7,564 nt of DNA from Microbacteriaceae bacterium. GTDB lineage: Bacteria > Actinomycetota > Actinomycetes > Actinomycetales > Microbacteriaceae. The DNA is taken from NCBI GenBank assembly GCA_003454135.1, contig DMKW01000226.1, positions 13,190 to 20,753 of the forward strand, written 5' to 3'. Position numbers and translations under genes: made by a program. The first letter of the stretch is position 1. Each line of letters begins with the position of its first letter. The notes beneath the pieces were generated by a model. It worked only from the letters and a program-made list of their open reading frames with translations. It had not been told where the DNA came from and made no database searches. Positions 1-6,463 of the stretch are shown in pieces.

Positions 1-1017
1 AAGACGCTCGTCGGCGCCGGCGCGATGGCCACCGTGAAGACGACCACCCTCATCCTCGTCACCAACACGGTTTCGGCCCGCCAGTGGCGCAGCGAGCTGT
101 TGCGGCGCACGAGCCTCACCGAAGACGAGATCGGCGAATATTCCGGCCAGGTCAAAGAGGTCAAACCGGTCACCATCGCCACGTACCAGATTCTCACCGC
201 GAAGCGGAAGGGCGAGTACGCGCACCTCGCCCTGCTCAACGCCCTCGACTGGGGCCTCGTGATCTACGACGAGGTGCACCTGTTGCCCGCGCCCGTGTTC
301 AAGCTCACGGCCGAGCTGCAGGCCCGCCGCCGACTGGGGCTCACGGCCACGCTCGTGCGCGAGGACGGCCGCGAGGGCGACGTGTTCAGCCTCATCGGCC
401 CCAAGCGCTTCGACGCCCCGTGGAAGGAGATCGAGGCGCAGGGCTTCATCTCCCCCGCATCCTGCTTCGAGGTGCGGATCGATCTGCCGCAGCAGGAGCG
501 ACTCGAGTACGCGGCGTCCGCGGACGACGAGCGCTACCGGCTCGCCGCGACTGCACCGGCGAAGCTCTCCGTGGTGAAGGAACTTGTGAAAAAACACGAG
601 GGCGAGCGCATTCTCGTGATCGGCCAGTACCTCGACCAGATCGACATGCTCGCGGAGGCACTCGACGCCCCCAAGCTCACCGGTGCGACCTCGATCGACG
701 AACGCGAGAGGCTCTACCAGGAGTTCCGCGACGGCGTGACGAAGATCCTCGTTGTGTCGAAGGTCGCGAACTTCTCGGTGGACCTGCCCGAGGCGACGGT
801 TGCCATCCAGGTCTCCGGCAGCTTCGGATCGCGCCAGGAGGAGGCCCAACGTCTCGGTCGGTTGCTGCGCCCGAAGGAGTCCGGGCTGCCGGCCAACTTC
901 TACACGCTCGTCGCGCGGGACACCGTCGACCAGGACTTCGCCCAGAACCGCCAGCGGTTCCTCGCCGAACAGGGCTACAGCTACACGATCCTCGACAGCG
1001 ATAATCTCGCGGCCTAG
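1..1017 (+). CDS. XPB-type DNA repair helicase (superfamily 2), C-terminal part, 5' truncated
   Basis: ATP-dependent 3'-5' DNA helicase of the XPB/Ssl2 type, expected to act in DNA repair in the cytoplasm. The reading frame is open from base 1, and its first codons (KTLVGAGA) are the tail of the Walker A motif. About 338 residues are present; the N-terminal part, roughly 200 residues by comparison with full-length bacterial XPB, lies outside the window. Visible motifs in order are the DEVH box (268-279), LTAT motif III (340-351), the XPB-diagnostic RED motif directly after it (358-366), and motif VI, QEEAQRLGRLLRPK (about 835-876). The RED triplet and the QRLGRLLRP motif separate it from generic DEAD-box helicases. 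It ends in TAG and converges with the minus-strand reductase gene 48 bp away. The methionine at 25 is internal and should not be taken as the start. Bacterial XPB is typical of actinobacteria, where its exact repair role is less clear than in eukaryotic TFIIH. Confidence 0.93.
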   Translation, partial: KTLVGAGAMATVKTTTLILVTNTVSARQWRSELLRRTSLTEDEIGEYSGQVKEVKPVTIATYQILTAKRKGEYAHLALLNALDWGLVIYDEVHLLPAPVFKLTAELQARRRLGLTATLVREDGREGDVFSLIGPKRFDAPWKEIEAQGFISPASCFEVRIDLPQQERLEYAASADDERYRLAATAPAKLSVVKELVKKHEGERILVIGQYLDQIDMLAEALDAPKLTGATSIDERERLYQEFRDGVTKILVVSKVANFSVDLPEATVAIQVSGSFGSRQEEAQRLGRLLRPKESGLPANFYTLVARDTVDQDFAQNRQRFLAEQGYSYTILDSDNLAA

Positions 1018-1065
1018 CCTCCCGGTCTTCCTGTGTTCCGGGACGAGGGGATGCCCCGGCAAGCC

Positions 1066-1806
1066 TCAGCGCGCGCGCAGGTAGCGCAGCAGGAGCGTGC
1101 CCTGCGAGTGCAGCACGTGCGCAAGGGTGAGGTCGCGACCGCCGCCCAACGTTCCGCGAGCGATGCGCCCGGCGTCCCCGGCCACGAGCACGGGGCTCAC
1201 GGTGAGGCACAGCTCGTCCACCCGGTCGGCGGCCACGAGCGCACCGAAGAGTGACGGGCCGCCCTCGTTGAGCACCTGATCGAGACCGCGTTCGGCGATG
1301 GCCGCGAGCATTGCCCCCACGTCCACGGTCTGCGCGCCGGCGACCACGACATCCGCGACCGGCTCGAACCGGGCCCGCTGATCGGCCGTCGACCGCTCTG
1401 TCGTCACGACGATCGGGCGCACTGGCGCCTCGGTGAAGATGGGAGAACGCGCGTCGAGGTCGAGGGCTCCGGAGACGATTGCGAACACCGGATGCGCCGG
1501 CCGCCCTCGTTCCACCCGCCACGCCGCGGACTCCTCGCTCACCCGCATCGGCCCGTAGCCCTCGGCGCGCACGGTGCCGGCCCCCACGAGAACGACGTCG
1601 CTCAGCCGGCGCAGCAGCTCGAAGACGCGTTTGTCGGCATCGCCGGAGAGGCCGCCGGAAAGCCCATCGGAGGTCGCGGCGCCGTCGACGCTCGAGACGA
1701 AGTTCACGCGAAGCCACGGCCCAGGCGGCACCGCGAGGCTCTCGAGGAGTTCGTCGTCGCCGAGGTCCTCGGCCGGTCGGGGAAAGAGCCTGTCGATCGC
1801 GGTCAT
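1066..1806 (-). CDS. RibD C-terminal-domain / pyrimidine reductase family protein, Rv2671-like
   Basis: Predicted NADPH-dependent reductase with the RibD_C (dihydrofolate-reductase-like) fold, 246 aa, cytoplasmic. Family motifs are NFVSSVDGAAT (residues 35-45), VGAGTVRAEGYGP (74-86), the NADPH-site stretch VLNEGGPSLFGAL (178-190) and DELCLTVSPVLV (197-208). No RibD deaminase domain is present, so this is the stand-alone reductase form. From memory the motif pattern is closest to Mycobacterium tuberculosis Rv2671, reported to act as a functional analogue of dihydrofolate reductase and to give para-aminosalicylate resistance when overexpressed. The substrate could therefore be a dihydropterin/dihydrofolate or the riboflavin intermediate, and the sequence does not decide this. 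The ATG at 1806 lies 2 nt after the stop of the DHPS homolog, indicating translational coupling as last gene of a three-gene operon. The ribosome binding site is weak. Confidence is high for the family and low for the substrate. Confidence 0.88.
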   Translation of the reverse strand: MTAIDRLFPRPAEDLGDDELLESLAVPPGPWLRVNFVSSVDGAATSDGLSGGLSGDADKRVFELLRRLSDVVLVGAGTVRAEGYGPMRVSEESAAWRVERGRPAHPVFAIVSGALDLDARSPIFTEAPVRPIVVTTERSTADQRARFEPVADVVVAGAQTVDVGAMLAAIAERGLDQVLNEGGPSLFGALVAADRVDELCLTVSPVLVAGDAGRIARGTLGGGRDLTLAHVLHSQGTLLLRYLRAR

Positions 1807-1808
1807 GG

Positions 1809-2669
1809 TCAGCTCACGTTGTGGCGCAGGTAGGCGGGTTCGCGCATCCCGAGCACGGCCTCGGTCATCCGCACCGCCGCGACGGTCGCAGGCACGTTGT
1901 GCATCCGCACGATTCTCGCGCCCTTCATGATGCAGATCACGGCGGCGGCGATCGATCCTTCGAGCCGCGCCTCCTTCTCCCGGTCGAGGGTCTCGCCCAC
2001 GAAGTCCTTGTTCGACACGGCCACGAGCGTCGGGAGCCCGATCGCCACGATCTCCTCGAGTCGCCGCGTGAGCTCGAGCGAGTGCAACGTGTTCTTGTTG
2101 AGGTCGTGGCCCGGATCGACGATCAGCCTCTCGAGGGGGATGCCGGCGGCGACCGCTCGGGCGATTCGGTCCCGCAGGAAGTCGATCACCTCGGCCGTGA
2201 CGTCGCCGTACTCGGGGCGCGGTGGTTCGCTGCGGGGCGGCGCGAGGCTGTGGGTGAGCACGAGGGTCGCGGCGCTCTCGGCGATCACGGCGGCCATGCC
2301 CGGGTCGTACAGCCCGCTGGTGTCGTTGATCACCCCGGCACCGGCCGCGATGCTCAGGCGGGCGACCTCGGCGTTGAAGGTGTCGACCGAGATCACCACG
2401 TCGGAGGCCGAGTGGATCGCTGCCACGACGGGCACGACGCGCTCGATCTCCTCCTCGAGGGTCACCACCGGGCCGCGACCGAACGGCACCCCGCCGATGT
2501 CCACGAGGTCGGCGCCGGCGGATACCGCGTCGAGAGCCGCTTCGACAGCCCGGTCGAGCGCGAAGGTCGCACCGCGGTCGAAGAACGAGTCTGGGGTGCG
2601 GTTGACGATCCCCATGACGGCGACCTCTCGGGAGAAGTCGAACGCGCGCGCGCCGAGTGTTCGCCGCAC
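1809..2669 (-). CDS. folP2: Dihydropteroate synthase homolog, FolP2-type (probably not a canonical DHPS)
   Basis: Pterin-binding TIM-barrel protein, 286 aa. True DHPS joins dihydropterin pyrophosphate with p-aminobenzoate in folate synthesis. Pterin-site residues are present: N23 in MGIVNRTPDSF, D57 in DIGG, D96 in SVDT, N115 in IND, D185 in VDPGHD, K221 in SNK, and R255/H257 in RMHNV. The second active-site loop, normally GGESTRPG and forming the pABA/sulfonamide pocket, reads GGVPFGRGP, so the Ser-Thr-Arg triad is missing. The first loop is NRTPDSFFDRGATF instead of NVTPDSFSDGG, and DPG-GFGK is replaced by DPGHDLNKNT. These are signatures of mycobacterial FolP2 (Rv1207 type), whose M. leprae member lacks detectable DHPS activity. 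Translation starts at a GTG (2667-2669) one nucleotide after the upstream TGA, with GAGGG upstream; later ATGs would remove the first strand. It sits between a flavin reductase and a DHFR-like reductase in one operon. It probably binds a pterin, but the second substrate is unknown. Confidence 0.88.
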   Translation of the reverse strand: MRRTLGARAFDFSREVAVMGIVNRTPDSFFDRGATFALDRAVEAALDAVSAGADLVDIGGVPFGRGPVVTLEEEIERVVPVVAAIHSASDVVISVDTFNAEVARLSIAAGAGVINDTSGLYDPGMAAVIAESAATLVLTHSLAPPRSEPPRPEYGDVTAEVIDFLRDRIARAVAAGIPLERLIVDPGHDLNKNTLHSLELTRRLEEIVAIGLPTLVAVSNKDFVGETLDREKEARLEGSIAAAVICIMKGARIVRMHNVPATVAAVRMTEAVLGMREPAYLRHNVS

Positions 2670-2670
2670 C

Positions 2671-3900
2671 TCAGAGTCCCTCGAGGGGAATCGACTCGTC
2701 GGCGAGCTTCGCCGGGTCTACCGTGTTGCCTCGGCGGATGATCCCCTGCACTGCCTCGTTCACGTCCCATACGTTCACGTTCATGCCGGCGACGACCTTC
2801 CCGCCCGCGAGCCAGAACGCAATGAATTCCCGCGCCGCCCGATCGCCGCGGTACACGATCGTCGCGCCCTTCGTGAGCGGGCCGTAGCCCGAGTACTCCA
2901 TGCCGAGGTCGAACTGGTCGGTGTAGAAATACGGGATGTCGTCGAACGACACGGGTTGGCCGAGCATCGAGCGCCCCGCCGCGGCGCCGCTGCCCAACGC
3001 GTTCGCCCAGTGTTCGCTGCGCAGGCGCTGACCGATCACCGGGTGGTACGCGTTGGCGATGTCTCCCGCCGCGAAGATGCGCTCGTCGCTCGTGCACAGC
3101 GCGGCATCCACGAGCACGCCGTTATCGATCTCGAGGCCCGCGGCCTTCGCCAACTCCACGTTCGGCACGGCCCCGACTCCGATGAGCACGAGGTCCGCCT
3201 CGATCGTCTCGCCGCCGGTGAGTGTGACACCGGTCGCCCGTCCGTTCATTCCGACGATGGAATCCACGACGACGGAGCGGCGCAGAACCACGCCGTGCTC
3301 GAGGTGCAGCTCGGCGAACATGCTGCCGAGTTCCTCGCCGACCGCCGCGGCGAGCGGGATCTCGTCCCGCTCGAGGATGGTCACCTCGTTGCCTAGCGTG
3401 CGCGCGGTCGCGGCCACCTCCATGCCGATCCAGCCGGAGCCGATGAGCACGAGCCTCCTGCCGCCGTTCTTCAGGGCCGCGTGCAGCGATTGGGAATCAT
3501 CGATCGTGCGCAGGTAGTGCACCCCGTCGAGGTCGGCGCCGGGGATGGTGAGCACTCGCGGGGACGAGCCGGTCGCGAGAAGCAGGGCGTCGTAGGCGAC
3601 CCGTTCGCCGCTCGCGAGGGTGACGCTCCGGCCGTCCGGGTCGAGCGAGACGACAGCCGTGCCCATCTCGAGCTCGACGCGGTTCTCGTCGTACCAGGCT
3701 TCCGGATGCACGAATACCGTGTCGAGCGCATCCTTGCCGCTCAGGTAGTCCTTGGAGAGTGGCGGACGGATGTACGGACGGTAACGCTCGGCTCCCAGGA
3801 GCCGGATGCGCCCGCCGAATCCCTCCGTGCGCAGGGACTCGGCGGCCGAAGCTCCGGTCAATCCAGCGCCAACGATCACAAAGCTCTGGTCCTCTGACAT
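2671..3900 (-). CDS. FAD-dependent NAD(P)H oxidoreductase, ferredoxin/rubredoxin reductase type
   Basis: Flavoprotein of the pyridine-nucleotide-disulfide reductase superfamily with a Reductase_C tail, 409 aa, cytoplasmic. Such enzymes pass electrons from NAD(P)H through FAD to ferredoxins, rubredoxins or Rieske partners. Visible features are the FAD Rossmann motif GAGLTG (11-16), the PPLSK segment (46-50), ATG (109-111), the nucleotide-binding GSGWIGME (154-161), the second FAD motif ending in FAAGD (276-280), and a C-terminal domain from about 320. An acidic residue closes the second strand of the nucleotide domain (E177 in ILERDE), which suggests NADH over NADPH. No CxxC pair is present, so it is not a thioredoxin reductase. 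The ATG at 3900 is preferred over an in-frame extension to 4002: GAGGAG lies 7 nt upstream and the FAD motif begins about ten residues in. It is first gene of the operon with the DHPS and RibD-C homologs. No ferredoxin partner gene is visible here. Confidence 0.9.
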   Translation of the reverse strand: MSEDQSFVIVGAGLTGASAAESLRTEGFGGRIRLLGAERYRPYIRPPLSKDYLSGKDALDTVFVHPEAWYDENRVELEMGTAVVSLDPDGRSVTLASGERVAYDALLLATGSSPRVLTIPGADLDGVHYLRTIDDSQSLHAALKNGGRRLVLIGSGWIGMEVAATARTLGNEVTILERDEIPLAAAVGEELGSMFAELHLEHGVVLRRSVVVDSIVGMNGRATGVTLTGGETIEADLVLIGVGAVPNVELAKAAGLEIDNGVLVDAALCTSDERIFAAGDIANAYHPVIGQRLRSEHWANALGSGAAAGRSMLGQPVSFDDIPYFYTDQFDLGMEYSGYGPLTKGATIVYRGDRAAREFIAFWLAGGKVVAGMNVNVWDVNEAVQGIIRRGNTVDPAKLADESIPLEGL

Positions 3901-3907
3901 GTGCCGT

Positions 3908-3913
3908 CTCCTC
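3908..3913 (-). promoter_or_regulatory. Ribosome binding site of the FAD oxidoreductase gene
   Basis: GAGGAG on the minus strand with a 7-nt spacer to the ATG at 3898-3900. It fixes that start over the longer in-frame alternative beginning at 4002. Confidence 0.75.
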
Positions 3914-3925
3914 TGGCTCACTTCC

Positions 3926-3931
3926 ATTCTG
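3926..3931 (-). promoter_or_regulatory. Possible -10 element of the minus-strand operon
   Basis: The minus strand reads CAGAAT here, 4 of 6 matches to TATAAT, and would give a leader of about 18-20 nt that includes the GAGGAG ribosome site. No good -35 hexamer is seen at the right distance (TGGCCC at 3949-3954 is poor). This is a weak call based on position and composition only. Confidence 0.3.
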
Positions 3932-4006
3932 CTGCCGTGCGCCATCCGGGGCCATCTCGGCCTCGCCCGCCATCGCGAATCGCCGCTCAGGGACACTCGC
4001 AAGAAT

Positions 4007-4024
4007 GTACAGCTTTCACACAGC
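4007..4024 (+). promoter_or_regulatory. PhoP-box-like 11-bp direct repeat upstream of the response regulator
   Basis: Two 7-mers, GTACAGC (4007-4013) and ACACAGC (4018-4024), are separated by TTTC. The core ACAGCT is exact at 4009-4014 and 4020-4025, an 11-bp phase, with a degenerate third copy GCAGAT at 4031-4036. This is the layout of OmpR/PhoB-family sites and closely resembles the M. tuberculosis PhoP consensus TCACAGC-N4-TCACAGC. The repeat ends 8 bp before a -10-like element, where an activator would cover the -35 region. It also lies between divergent genes and could affect the minus-strand operon. The likely ligand is the adjacent regulator, so autoregulation is inferred. Confidence 0.6.
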
Positions 4025-4033
4025 TAACGCGCA

Positions 4034-4039
4034 GATACT
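4034..4039 (+). promoter_or_regulatory. Probable -10 element of the response regulator gene (leaderless start)
   Basis: GATACT matches TATAAT at 4 of 6 positions and ends 7 nt before the ATG at 4047. The transcript would therefore begin at or next to the start codon. No Shine-Dalgarno sequence is present in the 25 nt before that ATG, which fits a leaderless mRNA. The PhoP-like repeat occupies the -35 position. Confidence 0.45.
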
Positions 4040-4046
4040 TGGTGCT

Positions 4047-4739
4047 ATGAGCGACGGCCCGAAAATTCTCATTGTTGATGACGAACCCAACATCCGCGAT
4101 CTTCTCACCACAAGCCTGCGATTCGCGGGTTTCGCGGTGCGCGCGGTCGGCAATGGCGCGCAAGCCATTTCCGCCGTGCTCGAGGAGGAACCGGACCTGA
4201 TCATCCTCGACGTCATGCTGCCGGACATGAACGGCTTCGGCGTGACGAAGCGGTTGCGGTCGAGCGGCTACACCTCCCCCATCCTCTTCCTCACGGCGAA
4301 GGACGACACCGAAGACAAGATCACCGGTCTCACGGTGGGCGGCGACGATTACGTGACGAAACCGTTCAGCCTCGACGAGATCGTCGCGCGCATCAAGGCG
4401 ATCCTCCGGCGCACGATGGCCGACGAAGAGGATGCCGTGATCCGGGCCGGCGAGCTCACGATGGACCAGGACACCCACGAGGTCACGATCGGCAGCGAGC
4501 AGATCGAGCTCAGCCCGACCGAGTTCAAGCTCCTGCGCTACCTGATGCTCAACCCCAACCGCGTGCTGTCCAAGGCGCAGATTCTCGATCACGTGTGGGA
4601 GTACGACTTCAACGGCGACGCCGGAATCGTGGAGAGCTACATCTCCTACCTCCGCCGCAAGCTCGACCAATACTCGGAGGAGCCGGTGATCCAGACCAAG
4701 AGGGGGTTTGGATACATGCTCAAGGCCGCCAGGATCTGA
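4047..4739 (+). CDS. PhoP-like response regulator (OmpR/PhoB family)
   Basis: DNA-binding response regulator, 230 aa, cytoplasmic. The receiver domain spans about residues 7-122, with acidic pair D11/D12, phospho-acceptor D55 (in LIILDVMLPD), T83 and K105 (in DYVTKPFS). A winged-helix Trans_reg_C domain covers about 134-228. The recognition helix, IVESYISYLRRKLD, is nearly identical to that of M. tuberculosis PhoP as I recall it, and the linker and GLTVGGDDYVTKPFSL stretch also match that subgroup. The ATG at 4047 gives the normal family length and begins four residues before the first strand. An in-frame ATG at 4005 would lie inside the putative operator and is rejected. The partner sensor kinase follows after 46 bp. 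The 11-bp repeat just upstream suggests autoregulation. PhoP-like is a subgroup statement; orthology to phoP is not established. Confidence 0.92.
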   Translation: MSDGPKILIVDDEPNIRDLLTTSLRFAGFAVRAVGNGAQAISAVLEEEPDLIILDVMLPDMNGFGVTKRLRSSGYTSPILFLTAKDDTEDKITGLTVGGDDYVTKPFSLDEIVARIKAILRRTMADEEDAVIRAGELTMDQDTHEVTIGSEQIELSPTEFKLLRYLMLNPNRVLSKAQILDHVWEYDFNGDAGIVESYISYLRRKLDQYSEEPVIQTKRGFGYMLKAARI

Positions 4740-4753
4740 CGGGGTACAGGGCG

Positions 4754-4770
4754 CGGCCAGTTTCTGGCCG
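4754..4770 (+). promoter_or_regulatory. Perfect 7-bp hairpin between response regulator and kinase
   Basis: CGGCCAG-TTT-CTGGCCG forms a 7-bp perfect stem with a 3-nt loop in the 46-bp gap between the two genes. No T-tract follows, so it is not a standard intrinsic terminator. It may attenuate or pause readthrough, protect the upstream mRNA end, or be a dyad for a DNA-binding protein. The stem is directly visible; its role is not. Confidence 0.5.
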
Positions 4771-4776
4771 TAACCT
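4771..4776 (+). promoter_or_regulatory. Possible internal -10 element for the kinase gene
   Basis: TAACCT fits the loose actinobacterial TAnnnT -10 pattern and ends 9 nt before the kinase ATG at 4786. That ATG has no Shine-Dalgarno sequence. A short-leader or leaderless internal transcript is possible. No clear -35 is seen because the hairpin occupies that space. Confidence 0.3.
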
Positions 4777-4785
4777 AGCCTTCTG

Positions 4786-6435
4786 ATGCAGGACCAAGTC
4801 ACCGGATGGTGGAGCTCCGTCTCCCTCCGCACCAAGATCACGGGCGTGACCGTGCTGCTCGTCACCCTGGGCCTGCTCGTGGCCGGCGTCGGAACGATGA
4901 CCGTGCTGCGCAACTACCTGCTCGACGACGTCGACCACCGGATCGTCACATCGGCGCAAAGTGTCGTGTCGATCACGGCGAAGGGATCGTCCACCTGCGA
5001 ACAGACGGCCGGCCCCAACAACTACTTCTTCGAGGTGCTCGGGCCGGACGGCGACTTCGTCTGCAGCAACAAGAAGACCACCGACGACCGGCCGAGGGTG
5101 TCCGACCTGCCGCTCAACACGGTCGTACGCATGGCTGGTGCGCCGTTCACGGTGTGGGACTCCGGCCACACGAGCCAGTGGCGGCTCGTGGCGATGCCGG
5201 TCACCGTGCCGAACACCGGCGCCTTCCTCACCGTGATCGTGGGCCAGAGCCTCGACGACAACAACAACATCATCGCCCGCTTTCTCGCGATCTTCCTCGG
5301 TTTCGCCATCTCGGTGATCGTGCTGAGCGCGGCGCTCACGCGCTTGCTCGTCACCTCGACCTTCGCGCCGCTGCGCGAAGTAGAGGCGACCGCCGCCGCG
5401 ATCGCCGAGGGCGACTTCAGCCAGCGCCTCCCCGGGGCCACCCCCAACACCGAGGTCGGCCGCCTCAACCGCTCCCTCAACACCATGCTCAGCCGAATCG
5501 ACCGCGCGTTCTCGGACCGCGCGCGCACGATCGACCAGATGCGCCGCTTCGTCGGGGACGCGAGCCACGAGCTGCGCACCCCCCTCGTCTCCGTGCGGGG
5601 ATACGCCGAGCTGTACCGCATGGGCGCCCTGCAGAAGCCGGAGGATGTCGCCCAAGCGATGGAGCGCATCGAGAAGGAGGCCATCCGCATGGGCGGCCTC
5701 GTCGAAGACCTGCTCGAGCTCGCCCGCATTGACGAGGCCAAGCCGCTCAAGCTCGGCCCCGTCGACCTCGCGCCGATCGCCCACGACGCCGCCCTCGATG
5801 CGATGGCCTCCGCCCCAGACAGGGAGGTGACGGTTGTCATCAACGACGCCGCGCCGCCGGCGCACCGCGAGGCGATCGCCCACCAGTCGACGGCGGAGAG
5901 CACTCCAATCGGCGCGACCGGCCCAATCGCGTTCGCTGGAGCCCAGCTCGCCCGACTGCGACGCCGACCGGGTCGCGCGAGCACCCAGCAGGCTGCGACG
6001 CCGGCGGAGGCGCACGCCCGCGGCCGCAAGCCGGTTCCGGCAGTCGTGCTGGCGGAAGAGAACAAGATCCGACAGGTGGTCGCCAACCTCATCGGCAACG
6101 CAATGCGCTTCACCCCGGACGGCAGCCCGCTCGAGATCGTGATCCACGTGGATCCACAGCGCCGCGTCGGCATGCTCGACGTCGTCGACCACGGCGAGGG
6201 GATCCCGCCCCAGATTCGGGACAAGATCTTCCAGCGCTTCTGGCGGGCCGACAGCTCGCGAACGCGGGAGACCGGCGGAAGCGGCCTCGGCCTCGCGATC
6301 GTCTCGGGCATCATCGCGTCGCACAAGGGTGAAGTGCTCGTGCTCGAAACTCCGGGCGGCGGGGCGACGTTCCGCGTCATCCTTCCCCTCCTCCCCGACG
6401 GCTACCAGGCTCCGGCGCCTCCCGCCGCGTCGTAG
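4786..6435 (+). CDS. Membrane sensor histidine kinase, partner of the PhoP-like regulator
   Basis: Two-component sensor kinase, 549 aa, cytoplasmic membrane. Order: short N-terminus; membrane segment about 19-41; extracytoplasmic sensor region about 42-163 with just two cysteines (C71, C93) that could form a disulfide; membrane segment about 164-188; HAMP about 189-240; HisKA with SHELRTPL, phospho-acceptor H261; then HATPase_c with the N-box NLIGNAMRF (434-442), D-box DHGEGIP (468-474), F-box FQRFWRADSSR (482-492) and G2 box GSGLGLAIV (498-506). All catalytic motifs are intact. The oddity is about 60 residues (359-419), rich in Ala, Arg and Pro, between the first ATPase strand and EENKIRQVVANL, where kinases usually have about a dozen residues. 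This stretch also uses codons rarer in the neighbours (CGA, GGA, ACT, CCA). The start ATG lacks a ribosome site. The signal sensed is unknown. Confidence 0.93.
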   Translation: MQDQVTGWWSSVSLRTKITGVTVLLVTLGLLVAGVGTMTVLRNYLLDDVDHRIVTSAQSVVSITAKGSSTCEQTAGPNNYFFEVLGPDGDFVCSNKKTTDDRPRVSDLPLNTVVRMAGAPFTVWDSGHTSQWRLVAMPVTVPNTGAFLTVIVGQSLDDNNNIIARFLAIFLGFAISVIVLSAALTRLLVTSTFAPLREVEATAAAIAEGDFSQRLPGATPNTEVGRLNRSLNTMLSRIDRAFSDRARTIDQMRRFVGDASHELRTPLVSVRGYAELYRMGALQKPEDVAQAMERIEKEAIRMGGLVEDLLELARIDEAKPLKLGPVDLAPIAHDAALDAMASAPDREVTVVINDAAPPAHREAIAHQSTAESTPIGATGPIAFAGAQLARLRRRPGRASTQQAATPAEAHARGRKPVPAVVLAEENKIRQVVANLIGNAMRFTPDGSPLEIVIHVDPQRRVGMLDVVDHGEGIPPQIRDKIFQRFWRADSSRTRETGGSGLGLAIVSGIIASHKGEVLVLETPGGGATFRVILPLLPDGYQAPAPPAAS

Positions 6436-6463
6436 CGCGTCCCCAGCGTGGCCACGGCCGCCG

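Noticed and set aside
1038..1059. Possible terminator between the XPB gene and the convergent reductase gene
   Set aside because: Only short GC stems (GGGG-ATG-CCCC or CCGGG with a 12-nt loop) and no T-run; expected by chance in such GC-rich sequence.
1479..2741. 420-codon open frame on the plus strand opposite the DHPS homolog and the RibD-C reductase
   Set aside because: Arg/His/Asp-rich translation with no recognisable domain; the minus-strand genes have clear conserved motifs. It is a shadow of codon bias.
3901..4002. 34-residue N-terminal extension of the FAD oxidoreductase
   Set aside because: GAGGAG sits 7 nt before the ATG at 3900 and the FAD motif normally lies close to the N-terminus; the extension would run through the promoter region.
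4005..4046. Upstream ATG at 4005 as an alternative start of the response regulator
   Set aside because: It would add 14 residues without family support and place the start codon just before the operator-like repeat; the 4047 start gives normal receiver-domain spacing.
6448..6455. GTGGCCAC palindrome upstream of the WXG100 promoter as an operator
   Set aside because: An isolated 8-bp GC-rich palindrome with no second copy or known regulator match; mentioned only as context.
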